Source: Ramlibacter sp. (GTDB lineage Bacteria > Pseudomonadota > Gammaproteobacteria > Burkholderiales > Burkholderiaceae_C). From it: a DNA stretch of 64,000 nt. A program made the position numbers and the translations under genes. Below, in pieces: positions 1-9,793 of the stretch (within the stretch, counting starts at the first letter, position 1; each line of letters begins with the position of its first letter). The notes under the pieces are model-generated. The model searched no databases and was not told the origin of the DNA. It saw nothing but the letters and a program-made list of their open reading frames with translations. The stretch is taken from positions 186,001 through 250,000 of the forward strand of contig JAHBZM010000001.1 in assembly GCA_019635435.1 (NCBI GenBank), read 5' to 3'.

Positions 1-1
1 C

Positions 2-1978
2 GACGGCTACGACATCACCCGCGCCCGGCCGGCCAGCGTCCTGCGGGCCGCGCCTGCGCGTCCGCACGGCAAGAGGAAGGGCGCCTCGGCCGTGCTGCCG
101 GCCGAAGCCCGCGCGGCCCGCCTGCCCGTGGCGCTGGCACCGCAGCTGGCCACCCTGGCCGCGGCGCCGCCGGACGGGGCGCAGGACTGGCTCTACGAAG
201 CCAAGCTCGACGGCTACCGCCTGCTCGCGCGCGTGGACGCCGGCAAGGTGAAGCTGTTCACCCGCAACGGCCACGACTGGACCCAGCGCCTGCCCGAACT
301 GGCCCGCGCCGTGACGCAACTGCCGCTGCGCTCGGGCTGGCTGGACGGCGAGATCGTGGTGCCCGGCGCCAATGACGCGCCCGACTTCCAGGCGCTGCAG
401 GCGGCGTTTGAAGGCAACCGGCGCGAGCACATCGTCTACTACCTGTTCGACCTGCCGTACTACGCTGGCCATGACCTGCGCGCCGTGCCGCTGGACGAGC
501 GGCGCACCCTGCTCAAGGGCCTGTTCATCGGCCAGACGCCGGCGCAGGTGCGTTTCAGCGAATCGTTCGACGTGCCGCCCCACGACCTGCTGGCCGCGGC
601 CTGCCGGCTGGGCCTGGAGGGCGTGATCGGCAAGCGGCGCGACGCACCCTACGTGTCGCAGCGCTCGGCCGACTGGATCAAGCTCAAGTGCACGCAGCGC
701 CAGGAGTTCGTGGTGGTCGGCTACACCGACCCCCAAGGCACGCGCGAAGGCCTGGGGGCGCTGCTGCTGGCCGTGCACGACCGCGCCGGCCAGCTGCGCT
801 ACGCCGGCAACGTGGGCAGCGGTTTCACCGACCGCCAGCTGGTCACGCTGGAAAAGCAGCTCACGTCGCTGCACGCGCCGCGCAGCGCCCTGCCCCCCAC
901 GCGCGGCCTGGGCCCGGTGCACTGGGTCCGCCCCGAGTTGCTGGCCGAGGTGTCCTTTGGGGAATGGACGCGCAGCGGCCGCATCCGCCAGGCCGTGTTC
1001 CGCGGCCTGCGCGAGGACAAGAAGCCGCAGGCCATCGTGCGCGAGCAGCCGCTGGCGCCCCAACGCCTGGCGGCCGCCACCCGGGCCCGCAAGGGCCCGG
1101 TGCTCACCCATCCGGGCCGCGTGATCGACCCCGCCAGCGGCACCACCAAGGGCGAACTGGCCGACTATTACGCGCGCGCCGCGGCGCTGATCCTGCCGCA
1201 CCTGAAGGACCGGCCGGTGGCCCTGGTGCGCGCCCCGGGCGGGGTAACGCAGCCGCTGTTTTTCCAGAAACACGCCGACGATGCCGAACTGCCGGGCGTG
1301 CGCCGGCTCGACCCCTCGCTGGACCCGGGCCACGAGCCGCTGCTGGCCGTGGCCGGCGCCCAAGCCCTGCAGTCGCTCGCGCAGATGAACGTGGTGGAGC
1401 TGCACACCTGGAACGCCACGGCCCGGGCCATCGACCGGCCCGACCGCATGACCTTTGACCTCGATCCCGGCGAGGGCACGCCCTGGATCCATGTGCAGCA
1501 AGGCGCCCAGCTGGTGCAGGTGGCGCTGCAGGAGCTGGGCCTGCCGGCCTTCCTCAAGACCAGCGGCGGCAAGGGCCTGCACGTGGTGGTGCCGCTGCGC
1601 CGCCACTACGGCTGGGAGGCGGTCAAGGGCTTTTCACAGGCCATCGTGCAGCACCTCGCGGCCACGCTGCCCGAACGCTTTGTGGCAAAGAGCGGGCCGC
1701 GCAACCGCGTGGGCAAGATCTTTGTGGACTACCTGCGCAACGGCTTTGGCGCCACCACCGTGAGCGCGTGGTCGGTGCGCGCGCGCGCGGGGCTGGGGGT
1801 GTCGGTGCCCGTGGCGTGGAGCGAACTGGGCGCGCTGACCGGCGGCGCCCACTGGACGCTGGCCAACATCGCGCCGCGGCTGGCCACCGGCAACCAGCCC
1901 TGGGCCGGCTACCACGCCGCGCGCAAGGGCCTGTCGGCGGCCATGAAACAGCTGGGTTTCCAGCCTGGGGCGGCTTGA
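2..1978 (+). CDS. ligD: DNA ligase D, 3' part (ligase and polymerase domains)
   Basis: Reads open from the left edge, so the 5' end is missing; 658 residues are visible. The ATP-dependent ligase domain comes first, with the adenylation motif EAKLDGYR near residue 66 and a later ligase motif DWIKLKC. A primase-polymerase domain follows, with DLDPGEG (metal-binding Asp) and TSGGKGLHVVVPL. The first residues (DGYDITRARPASVL) resemble the linker after the N-terminal phosphoesterase domain of three-domain LigD, so that domain probably lies upstream. LigD works with Ku in bacterial non-homologous end joining; no ku gene lies in the window. Family call is secure; the full domain set is inferred. Confidence 0.93.
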   Translation, partial: DGYDITRARPASVLRAAPARPHGKRKGASAVLPAEARAARLPVALAPQLATLAAAPPDGAQDWLYEAKLDGYRLLARVDAGKVKLFTRNGHDWTQRLPELARAVTQLPLRSGWLDGEIVVPGANDAPDFQALQAAFEGNRREHIVYYLFDLPYYAGHDLRAVPLDERRTLLKGLFIGQTPAQVRFSESFDVPPHDLLAAACRLGLEGVIGKRRDAPYVSQRSADWIKLKCTQRQEFVVVGYTDPQGTREGLGALLLAVHDRAGQLRYAGNVGSGFTDRQLVTLEKQLTSLHAPRSALPPTRGLGPVHWVRPELLAEVSFGEWTRSGRIRQAVFRGLREDKKPQAIVREQPLAPQRLAAATRARKGPVLTHPGRVIDPASGTTKGELADYYARAAALILPHLKDRPVALVRAPGGVTQPLFFQKHADDAELPGVRRLDPSLDPGHEPLLAVAGAQALQSLAQMNVVELHTWNATARAIDRPDRMTFDLDPGEGTPWIHVQQGAQLVQVALQELGLPAFLKTSGGKGLHVVVPLRRHYGWEAVKGFSQAIVQHLAATLPERFVAKSGPRNRVGKIFVDYLRNGFGATTVSAWSVRARAGLGVSVPVAWSELGALTGGAHWTLANIAPRLATGNQPWAGYHAARKGLSAAMKQLGFQPGAA

Positions 1979-2031
1979 TGGCCCCCGCAGCCCCGTGACA
2001 GCCCATCCGCCACGGGTTTCAAGGCAAATCG

Positions 2032-2082
2032 GGCTGGAGTCCAGAACTGGCGGCCACCATGCGCTAGCAATTCAATAGCAAA
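2032..2082 (-). repeat. ~50-bp Comamonadaceae-type repeat, copy 1
   Basis: On the minus strand it begins with a GCTAT...CTAGC half and ends GGACTCCAGCC. It lies about 20 bp beyond the stop of the minus-strand monooxygenase gene, in the same sense. One of seven copies in the window (others start at 9729, 36454, 38935, 44826, 55109 and 60562). Confidence 0.7.
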
Positions 2083-2102
2083 TCAGGGCGCGCCGCACGG
2101 CG

Positions 2103-3092
2103 TCAGTGGCGGCCGTCGCGCACGCCAGCCAGCAGTTCATACGAACGCAGCCGCGCACCGGTGTCGAACATTGACGAGGCGATCATCAGCTCGTCGGCCC
2201 CGGTGCGCTCAATGAAGGCCTGTACACCGGCGCGCACCGTCCCGGGCGCGCCCACGGCGGCGCACGACAGCACCGAGTCGAGCAGCGCGTTTTCGGCCGG
2301 CCCCACGCGCTGGCGGTAGCCGTCCACCGGCGGCGGCAACTGGCCCGGCCGGCCGCTGCGCAGGTTGACGAAGGCCTGCTGCCACGAGCTGGCCAGGTAC
2401 TCGGCCTGCGCGTCAGTGTCAGCCGCGAACACGTTGAAGCCCAGCATCACATAGGGCTTTTGCAACTGCGCCGAGGGCCGGAAGGTCTCGCGGTAGATCT
2501 GGATGGCCTGCATCAGCTGCTGCGGCGCAAAGTGCGAGGCAAACGCATAGGGCAGGCCCAGGTGCGCCGCCAGCTGGGCGCCAAAGGTGCTGGAGCCCAG
2601 GATCCACACGGGCACCTGCAGCCCGCGGCCTGGCACGGCGCGCACAGCCTGGCGCGGCTCGGGGCTCATGAAGTCCATCAGCTCGAGCACGTCCTGCGGG
2701 AACTGGTCGGCGTCGCTGTCCAGGTTGCGCCGCAGCGCCTGGGCGGTGCGCGGGTCCGAGCCGGGCGCGCGGCCCAGGCCCAGGTCGATGCGGCCAGGGT
2801 AGAGCGATTCGAGCGTGCCGAACTGCTCGGCAATCACCAGTGGCGAGTGGTTGGGCAGCATGACGCCGCCGGCGCCGATGCGGATGCTGGATGTGCCCGC
2901 GCCAATGTAGGCCAGCAGCGTGGAGGTGGCCGCGCTGGCAATGCCGGGCATGCCGTGGTGCTCGGCCAGCCAGTAGCGCGTGTAGCCCAGTTTTTCGGCG
3001 TGCTGGGCCAGCGCCAGCGAATTGCGGAACGACTGCGCGGCGTCGCTGCCTTCGCAGATCGGGGAGAGATCAAGGATGGAGAAGGGAACCAT
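2103..3092 (-). CDS. LLM-class flavin-dependent oxidoreductase
   Basis: 329 residues, the usual size of the luciferase-like monooxygenase family (YhbW/MsnO8-type). It shows the typical TIM-barrel features: LAEHHGMPGIASAAT near residue 43, GAGGVMLPNHSPLVIAEQFG near residue 74, then GRIDLGLGRAPGSDP. Such proteins use FMNH2 and O2 to oxidise small substrates; the substrate here cannot be read from sequence. It is a stand-alone gene on the minus strand after ssb, with an 84-bp gap that contains only short GC-rich hairpins. No signal peptide, so cytoplasmic. Confidence 0.9.
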   Translation of the reverse strand: MVPFSILDLSPICEGSDAAQSFRNSLALAQHAEKLGYTRYWLAEHHGMPGIASAATSTLLAYIGAGTSSIRIGAGGVMLPNHSPLVIAEQFGTLESLYPGRIDLGLGRAPGSDPRTAQALRRNLDSDADQFPQDVLELMDFMSPEPRQAVRAVPGRGLQVPVWILGSSTFGAQLAAHLGLPYAFASHFAPQQLMQAIQIYRETFRPSAQLQKPYVMLGFNVFAADTDAQAEYLASSWQQAFVNLRSGRPGQLPPPVDGYRQRVGPAENALLDSVLSCAAVGAPGTVRAGVQAFIERTGADELMIASSMFDTGARLRSYELLAGVRDGRH

Positions 3093-3176
3093 GGGCCGAT
3101 CATCGCGCGATCAGCCCCGCAGTGCGGCCTCTGGGGGCATTGCCCCGGCCGCCAGGCCGGGACGCCCATGCCGGCT

Positions 3177-3668
3177 TCAGAACGGAATATCGTCGTCCAT
3201 GTCGTCAAAGCCGGACGACGACTTGGCCGGCGCCTGGCGCGGCGCGGGGGCCGGAGCGCGCGGCGGCGGCGCGGCGCGGCGCGGTGCGCCGCCGCCGTCT
3301 TCGTCACCACCGCCCGACGGGCCGCCCATGCCTTCACGCCCGCCCAGCAGTTGCAGCTCGGTGGCGATGATGTCCACGGTGTTCTTCTCGATGCCGTCCT
3401 GGCCCGTGTACTTGCCGTACTTGAGCCGGCCCTCGACATAGATGGGGCGGCCCTTCTTGACGTACTCGCCGGCGATCTCGGCCAGGCGGTCGTAGAAGGT
3501 GATGCGGTGCCACTGGGTGTCTTCAATGGTCTCGCCGGAGTTCTTGTCCTTGCGCCGGCTCGAGGTGGCCAGCGTCACGTTGGCCACGGCAGCGCCCGAG
3601 GGCAGGTAGCGGATTTCAGGGTCGCGGCCACAGTTGCCGACGAGGATGACTTTGTTGACGGATGCCAT
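3177..3668 (-). CDS. ssb: Single-stranded DNA-binding protein
   Basis: 163 residues starting MASVNKVILVGN, a standard SSB start, so the longer upstream open frame is not used. The OB fold spans residues 1-110 (NVTLATS, DTQWHRITFYDRLAEIAGEYVKKG, YVEGRLKYGKYT). A Gly/Pro/Ala linker follows, then the acidic tip DDMDDDIPF that recruits partner repair and replication proteins. It binds ssDNA as a tetramer in replication, recombination and repair. The ssb - MFS - uvrA neighbourhood is a recurrent Burkholderiales arrangement; here a CLC gene sits in it. The 117-bp gap to the divergent clc gene should hold both promoters. Confidence 0.97.
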   Translation of the reverse strand: MASVNKVILVGNCGRDPEIRYLPSGAAVANVTLATSSRRKDKNSGETIEDTQWHRITFYDRLAEIAGEYVKKGRPIYVEGRLKYGKYTGQDGIEKNTVDIIATELQLLGGREGMGGPSGGGDEDGGGAPRRAAPPPRAPAPAPRQAPAKSSSGFDDMDDDIPF

Positions 3669-3785
3669 GGTGTGCCTGCCTTGGATCAATGAAAAGGGGC
3701 GCTGCTGCGCGCGGTCTGACATTGTGCCGCAAGGCGGCCGGCGCGCCAGCCGGGCGCACGCACGTGCCACAATGGACCTCCTGCC

Positions 3786-5303
3786 ATGAATCGTGAACCG
3801 GATTTCCTCCAGAACGTGCAGGCCGAGTTGTCCAATGGCCGTGTCTGGCTGGACCGGGCCATCGTTCTTGCCTACGCCATCGTTGCCGGCCTCTGCGTGG
3901 TCGGCTTCACGCTGCTCAGCGAGCGCACGTTCGAGTGGTTCGAGCATGTCAACGGCATCAACCGCTGGCTGGTGCTGGTCTGGATCCCGGCCTGGACCGC
4001 CGGCATCGTCTGGCTGACCCGCCGCCACTTTCCGGGCACCTCGGGCTCGGGCATCCCCCAGGTCATGGCCGCGCTGGACCCGGCCCTGCCGCCGGCCCAG
4101 ACCAGCCGCTTCGTCTCCCTCAAGCTCACGCTGGGCAAGATCGGCCTGTCGTCGGCCGGCCTGCTGGCGGGCCTGTCCATTGGCCGTGAAGGCCCGTCGG
4201 TGCAGGTGGCGGCCGGCATCATGCAGCATGCCCAGCGCTGGCTCGGGCCGGGTTCGGGCATCAGCCGCCATGCGCTGCTGGTGGCCGGTGGCGCCGCCGG
4301 CCTGGCGGCTGCCTTCAACGCGCCGCTGGCGGGGGTGGTGTTTGCCATCGAGGAGCTGTCGCGCAAGCTGGAGTCGCGCAGCAGCGGCCTGATCATCGCG
4401 GCCATCGTGCTGGGCGGCCTGATGGCCGTGTCGACCTTCGGCAACCTGACTTATTTTGGCGTGATCCGAGTGCCCCGGCTGAGCTGGGAGGCCCTGATGC
4501 CCGGCCTGATGGTGGCCGTGACCTGCGGCCTGCTGGGCGGGCTGTTCTCGCGCCTGATGGCGGCCTCGCTCACGGGCATGCCCGACCGCTTCAACCACTG
4601 GCGGGCACGCTTTCCGGTGCGGTTTGCCGCAGCCGGCGGCCTGGCCATTGCGGTGATCGGGATCGTGACCGGCGGCGCCACCTTTGGCGCGGGCTCGGCG
4701 GCGGTGCGCCACATGCTCGAAGGCCAGGCCGATGTGCCCGAGTTCTACGTCACGCTCAAGTTCATGGCCACCTGGCTGACCGCCTGGTGCGGCGTGCCAG
4801 GCGGCATCTTTGCACCCTCGCTGTCCATCGGCGCGGGCGTGGGCCACAACGTGGCGGCGCTGACCGGCGGCGGTGACCTCTCGGCCCCGCTGATCGCCAT
4901 GGGCATGGCCAGCTTTCTGGCCGCCGTGACCCAGGCCCCGCTGACCTCGTTCATCATCGTGATGGAAATGGTCGACGGCCATGTGATGGTGCTCAGCCTG
5001 ATGGCCTCGGCCATGCTGGCCAGCCTGCTCTCGCGCATGATCAGCCGGCCGCTGTACACCACGCTGGCCGAGCACATGGTGGCGCTGGTGGTGCCCCCGC
5101 CCCGCCCCGCCCCACCGCCCCCGGCCGCCGCTGCACCGGACACCGATGACTCTGTTCCGTCCGGCGCCGCGCCATCCGACGCCGGCTCGTCCGGGCCGGC
5201 CCCGGCCGACGCGGCCCCCGACGACACCTCGCCCCACGACGCCGCGCCCGACGCCGGCGACGCAACCCCGCCGCCTGACGGGCGCCGCCTGCCCCCGCTT
5301 TGA
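3786..5303 (+). CDS. CLC-family chloride channel / H+-coupled antiporter
   Basis: 505 residues. All three selectivity-filter motifs are visible: GSGIPQ near residue 80, GREGPSVQ near residue 134 (containing the gating glutamate) and GGIFAPSLS near residue 340. FNAPLAGVVFAIEE also matches the family. A PLYTTL tyrosine near residue 425 sits where the central gate tyrosine is expected. No CBS domains follow. Instead the last ~70 residues are a Pro/Ala/Asp low-complexity tail. Retention of the gating glutamate fits either a channel or a Cl-/H+ exchanger. It is an inner-membrane homodimer in known members. Divergent from ssb and convergent with the MFS gene (15 bp apart). Confidence 0.93.
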   Translation: MNREPDFLQNVQAELSNGRVWLDRAIVLAYAIVAGLCVVGFTLLSERTFEWFEHVNGINRWLVLVWIPAWTAGIVWLTRRHFPGTSGSGIPQVMAALDPALPPAQTSRFVSLKLTLGKIGLSSAGLLAGLSIGREGPSVQVAAGIMQHAQRWLGPGSGISRHALLVAGGAAGLAAAFNAPLAGVVFAIEELSRKLESRSSGLIIAAIVLGGLMAVSTFGNLTYFGVIRVPRLSWEALMPGLMVAVTCGLLGGLFSRLMAASLTGMPDRFNHWRARFPVRFAAAGGLAIAVIGIVTGGATFGAGSAAVRHMLEGQADVPEFYVTLKFMATWLTAWCGVPGGIFAPSLSIGAGVGHNVAALTGGGDLSAPLIAMGMASFLAAVTQAPLTSFIIVMEMVDGHVMVLSLMASAMLASLLSRMISRPLYTTLAEHMVALVVPPPRPAPPPPAAAAPDTDDSVPSGAAPSDAGSSGPAPADAAPDDTSPHDAAPDAGDATPPPDGRRLPPL

Positions 5304-5318
5304 GGCGCGGCGCCGGGT

Positions 5319-6554
5319 TCAGGGCGCCGGCGGCACCACCGGCTGGCGCCAGGCCAGGCCCAGCCAGGCGGCACACAGGCCCGCCGAGACCATGAACAGC
5401 AGGTCGCCCCCGGCGGCCTTGAGCAGCAGCCCGCCCCCCAGCCCGCCCGCGAACAGGCCCAGGGACTGGGCGGTGTTGTAGACCCCCAGCGCCGCGCCGC
5501 GCGCCGCCGCCGGTGCCAGGCGCGACACCAGGCTGGGCAGGCTGGCCTCCAGCACATTGAAGGCACAGAAAAACAGCAGCAACAGCCCGGCCAGCACCGG
5601 CAGGTGGGCCTGGCCGCTGGCCACCACGAGCCCCAAACCGGCCTGCACCAGCCCCACCAGCGCCATCGCCGCCAGCAGCACCGCGCGCAGGTGGCCGCGC
5701 CGCTCCAGCGGGAACAGCACAGCGCCCATGACCCCAAATGAAGCCAGCACCGCGGGCAGGTAGACCTCCCAGTGCGCGGCCTTGGGCAGCCCGGCCTGCA
5801 CCAGCAGCGCGGGCACCACCACCCACATGGCCATTTGGACCGCGTGCAGCGCGAACACCCCCAGGTCCAGCCGCCACAGCCCCGCCTGGGTCAGTGCCTG
5901 GCGCAGCCTCATGGCCGGTGCACCGCCGGCCCGGGTGCCTTCGGCAGGCACCAGCCACAGCGTCGCGGCCACGCCCGCCAGGGCCAGCAGGCCGGTCAGG
6001 CCGAACAGCCCGGCCAGCCCGATGCGTGCCGCCAGCCAGGGCGCCAGCAGCAGCGACAACGCGAACATCAGCCCGATGCTCGCGCCCACCATCGCCATGG
6101 CCTTGGTGCGCACGGCGTCGCGGGTCTGGTCGGCCAGCAGGGCCGTGACGGCGGCCGACACCGCGCCAGCCCCCTGCAGCGCGCGGCCCAGGGTCAGTCC
6201 GGCCAGGCTGTCGGCCCAGGCCGCCAGAAAGCTGCCCGCCGCAAAGACCAGCAGGCCCGCCACGATCACCGGTTTGCGGCCCAGCCGGTCGGAGGCCAGG
6301 CCAAAGGGAATCTGCAGCAAGGCCTGCGTCAGCCCGTAAATGCCCATGGCCAGCCCGACGCGGGCCGGGTCATCACCGCCACGGTAGCGCGCCGCCTCCA
6401 GCGCAAACACCGGCAACACCAGAAACAGCCCGAGCATGCGCAGCGCAAAGATCGCCGCCAGCCAGCCGCTGGCGCGGCGCTCCAGCGGGGTCATGCCGGA
6501 AGCCGCAGGGGCAGCGGACAGGGGGGAAGGCGTGAGGGCGTCGGGCGTGCGCAT
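5319..6554 (-). CDS. MFS transporter (drug-efflux type)
   Basis: 411 residues with about twelve hydrophobic segments. The MFS loop 2-3 signature is present as FGLASDRLGRKPVI near residue 112, and GRALQGAGA fits the motif of TM4/5. Closest in appearance to the YajR/Bcr-type proton-driven exporters, but it lacks the C-terminal ferredoxin-like YAM domain of E. coli YajR. Substrate unknown. It lies divergent to uvrA with ~170 bp between the likely starts, an arrangement repeated in related genomes. Confidence 0.9.
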   Translation of the reverse strand: MRTPDALTPSPLSAAPAASGMTPLERRASGWLAAIFALRMLGLFLVLPVFALEAARYRGGDDPARVGLAMGIYGLTQALLQIPFGLASDRLGRKPVIVAGLLVFAAGSFLAAWADSLAGLTLGRALQGAGAVSAAVTALLADQTRDAVRTKAMAMVGASIGLMFALSLLLAPWLAARIGLAGLFGLTGLLALAGVAATLWLVPAEGTRAGGAPAMRLRQALTQAGLWRLDLGVFALHAVQMAMWVVVPALLVQAGLPKAAHWEVYLPAVLASFGVMGAVLFPLERRGHLRAVLLAAMALVGLVQAGLGLVVASGQAHLPVLAGLLLLFFCAFNVLEASLPSLVSRLAPAAARGAALGVYNTAQSLGLFAGGLGGGLLLKAAGGDLLFMVSAGLCAAWLGLAWRQPVVPPAP

Positions 6555-6722
6555 GCGCGGCGGGCAGGTCGGGGTCAGCAGTGCCGGCGGGGCCGGGAAA
6601 AGCCTTGAAAGGCCGGGAATATGTCAGTACAGGGCCTGATTGTCCCGTATCTCCCGGGCCGGGCCAGTGCAGCGGAAGGCTTGCCGGTCTATCATGGTGG
6701 GTTTTTCCGGGCGCGTTCCACC

Positions 6723-9719
6723 TTGAATTCATCGACTGACGGCAAATACCTCGCGGCCTCCCTGCAGCAGCAGCGGATCAGCATCCGCGGAGCGCGCACG
6801 CACAACCTCAAGAATGTCGACCTGGACATCCCGCGCAACCAGCTGGTGGTGATCACGGGGCTGTCGGGCTCGGGCAAGTCGTCGCTCGCGTTCGACACGC
6901 TGTATGCCGAGGGCCAGCGCCGCTATGTGGAAAGCCTGAGCGCCTACGCGCGGCAGTTCCTGCAGCTGATGGACAAGCCCGACGTGGACGTGATCGAGGG
7001 CCTGAGCCCCGCGATTTCCATCGAGCAGAAGGCCACCAGCCACAACCCGCGCTCCACCGTGGGCACGGTCACCGAGATCCACGACTACCTGCGCCTGCTG
7101 TTTGCCCGCGCCGGCACGCCCTACTGCCCCGACCACGGCCTGGCGCTGCAGGCCCAGACGGTGAGCCAGATGGTGGATGCCGTGCTGGCCCTGCCCGAAG
7201 ACACCAAACTGATGATCCTCGCGCCCGTGGCGCGCGACCGCAAGGGCGAGTTCCTCGACGTGTTCTCGCAGATGCAGGCCCAGGGCTATGTGCGGTTCCG
7301 GGTGAACGGCGAATCGTATGAATTTGACGAACTGCCCAAGCTCAAGAAGACCGAGAAGCACAACATTGACGTGGTGATTGACCGGCTCAAGGTCCGCCCG
7401 GACATGCAGCAGCGCCTGGCCGAAAGCTTTGAAGCCGCGCTGCGCCTGGCCGACAGCCGCGCCATTGCGCTGGAGATGGACAGCGGCGTGGAGCACTTGT
7501 TCAACGCCAAATTCGCCTGTCCGGTGTGCAACTACTCCATCAGCGAGCTCGAGCCGCGGCTGTTCTCGTTCAATTCACCGGTGGGCGCCTGCCCGACCTG
7601 TGACGGCCTGGGCCATCGCGAGTTCTTTGACCCGGCGCGGGTCGTGGCCTTCCCCACGCTGTCGCTGGCCAGTGGCGCCATCAAGGGCTGGGACCGGCGC
7701 AACGGCTATTACTTCAGCGTGATCGAGAGCCTGGCCAAACACTACAAGTTCAGCGTCGACGCGCCGTTTGAATCGCTGCCGCCCGAGGTGCAGCAGGTGG
7801 TGCTGCACGGCTCGGGCGAGGAGGAGATCCGCTTCAGCTACACCATGGACTCGGGCAACTTCGCGGGCAAGAAGCTCAGCAAGAAGCACCCGTTCGAAGG
7901 GATCATCCCCAACATGGAGCGGCGCTACCGCGAGACCGACTCGGTGGCGGTGCGCGAGGAACTCGCGCGCTACCGCAGCCTGCAGCCCTGCAACGACTGC
8001 GGCGGCACGCGGCTCAAGCGCGAGGCCCGCCACGTCAAGGTGGGCGAAGGCGAGCAGGCCCGCGCCATCTTCGAGATCAGCCACGCCACGCTGCGCGAGA
8101 GCTTTGCCTATTTCAGCGACCTGAAGCTGCACGGCGCCAAGGCCGAGATCGCCGACAAGGTGGTGCGTGAGATCGGCCTGCGCCTGAAGTTCCTCAACGA
8201 CGTGGGCCTGAACTACCTGAGCCTGGACCGCAGCGCCGAGACGCTCAGTGGCGGCGAGGCCCAGCGCATCCGCCTGGCCAGCCAGATCGGCTCGGGCCTG
8301 ACCGGCGTCATGTACGTGCTGGACGAGCCCAGCATCGGCCTGCACCAGCGCGACAACGACCGTCTGATCGGCACGCTGCGGCACCTGCGCGACATCGGCA
8401 ACAGCGTGATCGTGGTCGAGCACGACGAGGACATGATCCGCGCCGCCGACCACGTGATCGACATGGGCCCGGGCGCGGGCATCCACGGCGGCCGCGTGAT
8501 GGCCCAGGGCACGTTTGAGGAAGTCAAGGCCACGGCCGCCTCGCTCACGGGGCAGTACCTGTCAGGCGCCAGAACCATTGCCGTGCCCAAGCGCCGCACG
8601 GCCTGGCTGCCGGTGGTGGGCGCGGCGCCCGCCGAGGCGCGCAGCAAGCCCTCTCGCTTTCCGCCCAGCGAGGCCGCGGTGCGCCGCGCCGCGCGCGAGG
8701 CCCAGCACCTGGCCACGCAGGGCCCGCTGCAGGAAATCCGCATCCTGGGCGCCACCGGCAACAACCTCAAGAACGTGAGCGTGGCTTTTCCCGTGGGGCT
8801 GCTGACCTGCGTGGCCGGCGTTTCGGGCTCGGGCAAGTCCACCCTGGTCAATGACACGCTGTACGCCGCCGTCGCGCGCACGCTGTACCGCGCGCACGAA
8901 GAGCCGGCGGCGCACGAAGCCATTGAAGGCATCGAGCACTTCGACAAGGTCATCAACGTCGACCAGTCGCCCATTGGCCGCACCCCGCGCAGCAACCCGG
9001 CCACCTACACCGGCCTGTTCACGCCGATCCGCGAGCTGATGGCGGAAACATCGATGGCCAAGGAACGCGGCTACGGCCCGGGGCGCTTCAGCTTCAACGT
9101 GGCCGGTGGCCGCTGCGAGGCCTGCCAGGGTGACGGCATGGTCAAGGTGGAGATGCACTTCCTGCCCGACGTGTACGTGCCCTGCGACGTCTGCCACGGC
9201 CAGCGCTACAACCGCGAAACCCTGGAGGTGCAGTGGAAGGGCAAGAACATCGCCCAGCTGCTGGACATGACGGTGGAAGACGCCTACGCCTTCCTGCAGG
9301 CCGTGCCCACCATCGCGCGCAAGCTGCACACCCTGCTGGATGTGGGGCTGAGCTACATCAAGCTGGGCCAGGCCGCCACCACGCTGTCGGGCGGTGAGGC
9401 GCAGCGCGTCAAGCTGGCGCTGGAGTTGAGCAAGCGCGACACCGGCCGCACGCTGTACATCCTGGACGAGCCCACCACCGGCCTGCACTTTGCCGACATC
9501 GACCTGCTGCTCAAGGTGCTGCACCAGCTGCGCGACGCGGGCAACACCATCGTGGTGATCGAGCACAACCTGGACGTGATCAAGACCGCCGACTGGGTGA
9601 TCGACATGGGCCCCGAAGGCGGCGCCGGTGGCGGCACCGTGGTGGGCCAGGGCACGCCCGAGGACATCGCGGCCAACGAGGCCAGCCACACCGGGCGCTA
9701 CCTGCAGCGCCTTTTATGA
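6723..9719 (+). CDS. uvrA: Excinuclease ABC subunit A
   Basis: About 998 residues from a TTG start at 6723, which leaves ~20 residues before the conserved ISIRGARTHNLKN. An ATG at 6621 in the same frame would add a 34-residue extension not typical of UvrA, but cannot be excluded. Visible: Walker A GLSGSGKSS, zinc module CPVC...CPTC, signature LSGGEAQRIRL, Walker B VLDEPSIGLH, second Walker A GVSGSGKST, second zinc module CEAC...CDVC, second LSGGEAQRVKL and LDEPTTGLH. It recognises DNA damage with UvrB in nucleotide excision repair. No convincing LexA box was found upstream. Confidence 0.97.
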   Translation: MNSSTDGKYLAASLQQQRISIRGARTHNLKNVDLDIPRNQLVVITGLSGSGKSSLAFDTLYAEGQRRYVESLSAYARQFLQLMDKPDVDVIEGLSPAISIEQKATSHNPRSTVGTVTEIHDYLRLLFARAGTPYCPDHGLALQAQTVSQMVDAVLALPEDTKLMILAPVARDRKGEFLDVFSQMQAQGYVRFRVNGESYEFDELPKLKKTEKHNIDVVIDRLKVRPDMQQRLAESFEAALRLADSRAIALEMDSGVEHLFNAKFACPVCNYSISELEPRLFSFNSPVGACPTCDGLGHREFFDPARVVAFPTLSLASGAIKGWDRRNGYYFSVIESLAKHYKFSVDAPFESLPPEVQQVVLHGSGEEEIRFSYTMDSGNFAGKKLSKKHPFEGIIPNMERRYRETDSVAVREELARYRSLQPCNDCGGTRLKREARHVKVGEGEQARAIFEISHATLRESFAYFSDLKLHGAKAEIADKVVREIGLRLKFLNDVGLNYLSLDRSAETLSGGEAQRIRLASQIGSGLTGVMYVLDEPSIGLHQRDNDRLIGTLRHLRDIGNSVIVVEHDEDMIRAADHVIDMGPGAGIHGGRVMAQGTFEEVKATAASLTGQYLSGARTIAVPKRRTAWLPVVGAAPAEARSKPSRFPPSEAAVRRAAREAQHLATQGPLQEIRILGATGNNLKNVSVAFPVGLLTCVAGVSGSGKSTLVNDTLYAAVARTLYRAHEEPAAHEAIEGIEHFDKVINVDQSPIGRTPRSNPATYTGLFTPIRELMAETSMAKERGYGPGRFSFNVAGGRCEACQGDGMVKVEMHFLPDVYVPCDVCHGQRYNRETLEVQWKGKNIAQLLDMTVEDAYAFLQAVPTIARKLHTLLDVGLSYIKLGQAATTLSGGEAQRVKLALELSKRDTGRTLYILDEPTTGLHFADIDLLLKVLHQLRDAGNTIVVIEHNLDVIKTADWVIDMGPEGGAGGGTVVGQGTPEDIAANEASHTGRYLQRLL

Positions 9720-9728
9720 ATCAGATGA

Positions 9729-9778
9729 GGCTGGAGTCCTTGCCAGTCGGCCACTATCTGCTATGTAATTAATAGCAA
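9729..9778 (-). repeat. ~50-bp repeat, copy 2
   Basis: On the minus strand: TTGCTAT, an AT spacer, CATAGC, then GACTGGCAAGGACTCCAGCC. It fills the gap between uvrA and the thioesterase gene and is the only copy in opposite sense to its neighbours. Confidence 0.7.
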
Positions 9779-9793
9779 AACAGGAGTTTTCCC

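Noticed and set aside
3669..5237. Upstream extension of ssb to a 686-codon frame
   Set aside because: The extension lies antisense to the CLC gene and is low-complexity; SSB starts at the canonical MASVNKVILVGN.
6555..6722. SOS (LexA) box before uvrA
   Set aside because: No CTGT-N8-ACAG match on either strand in the gap; only partial half-sites such as CTGTAC.
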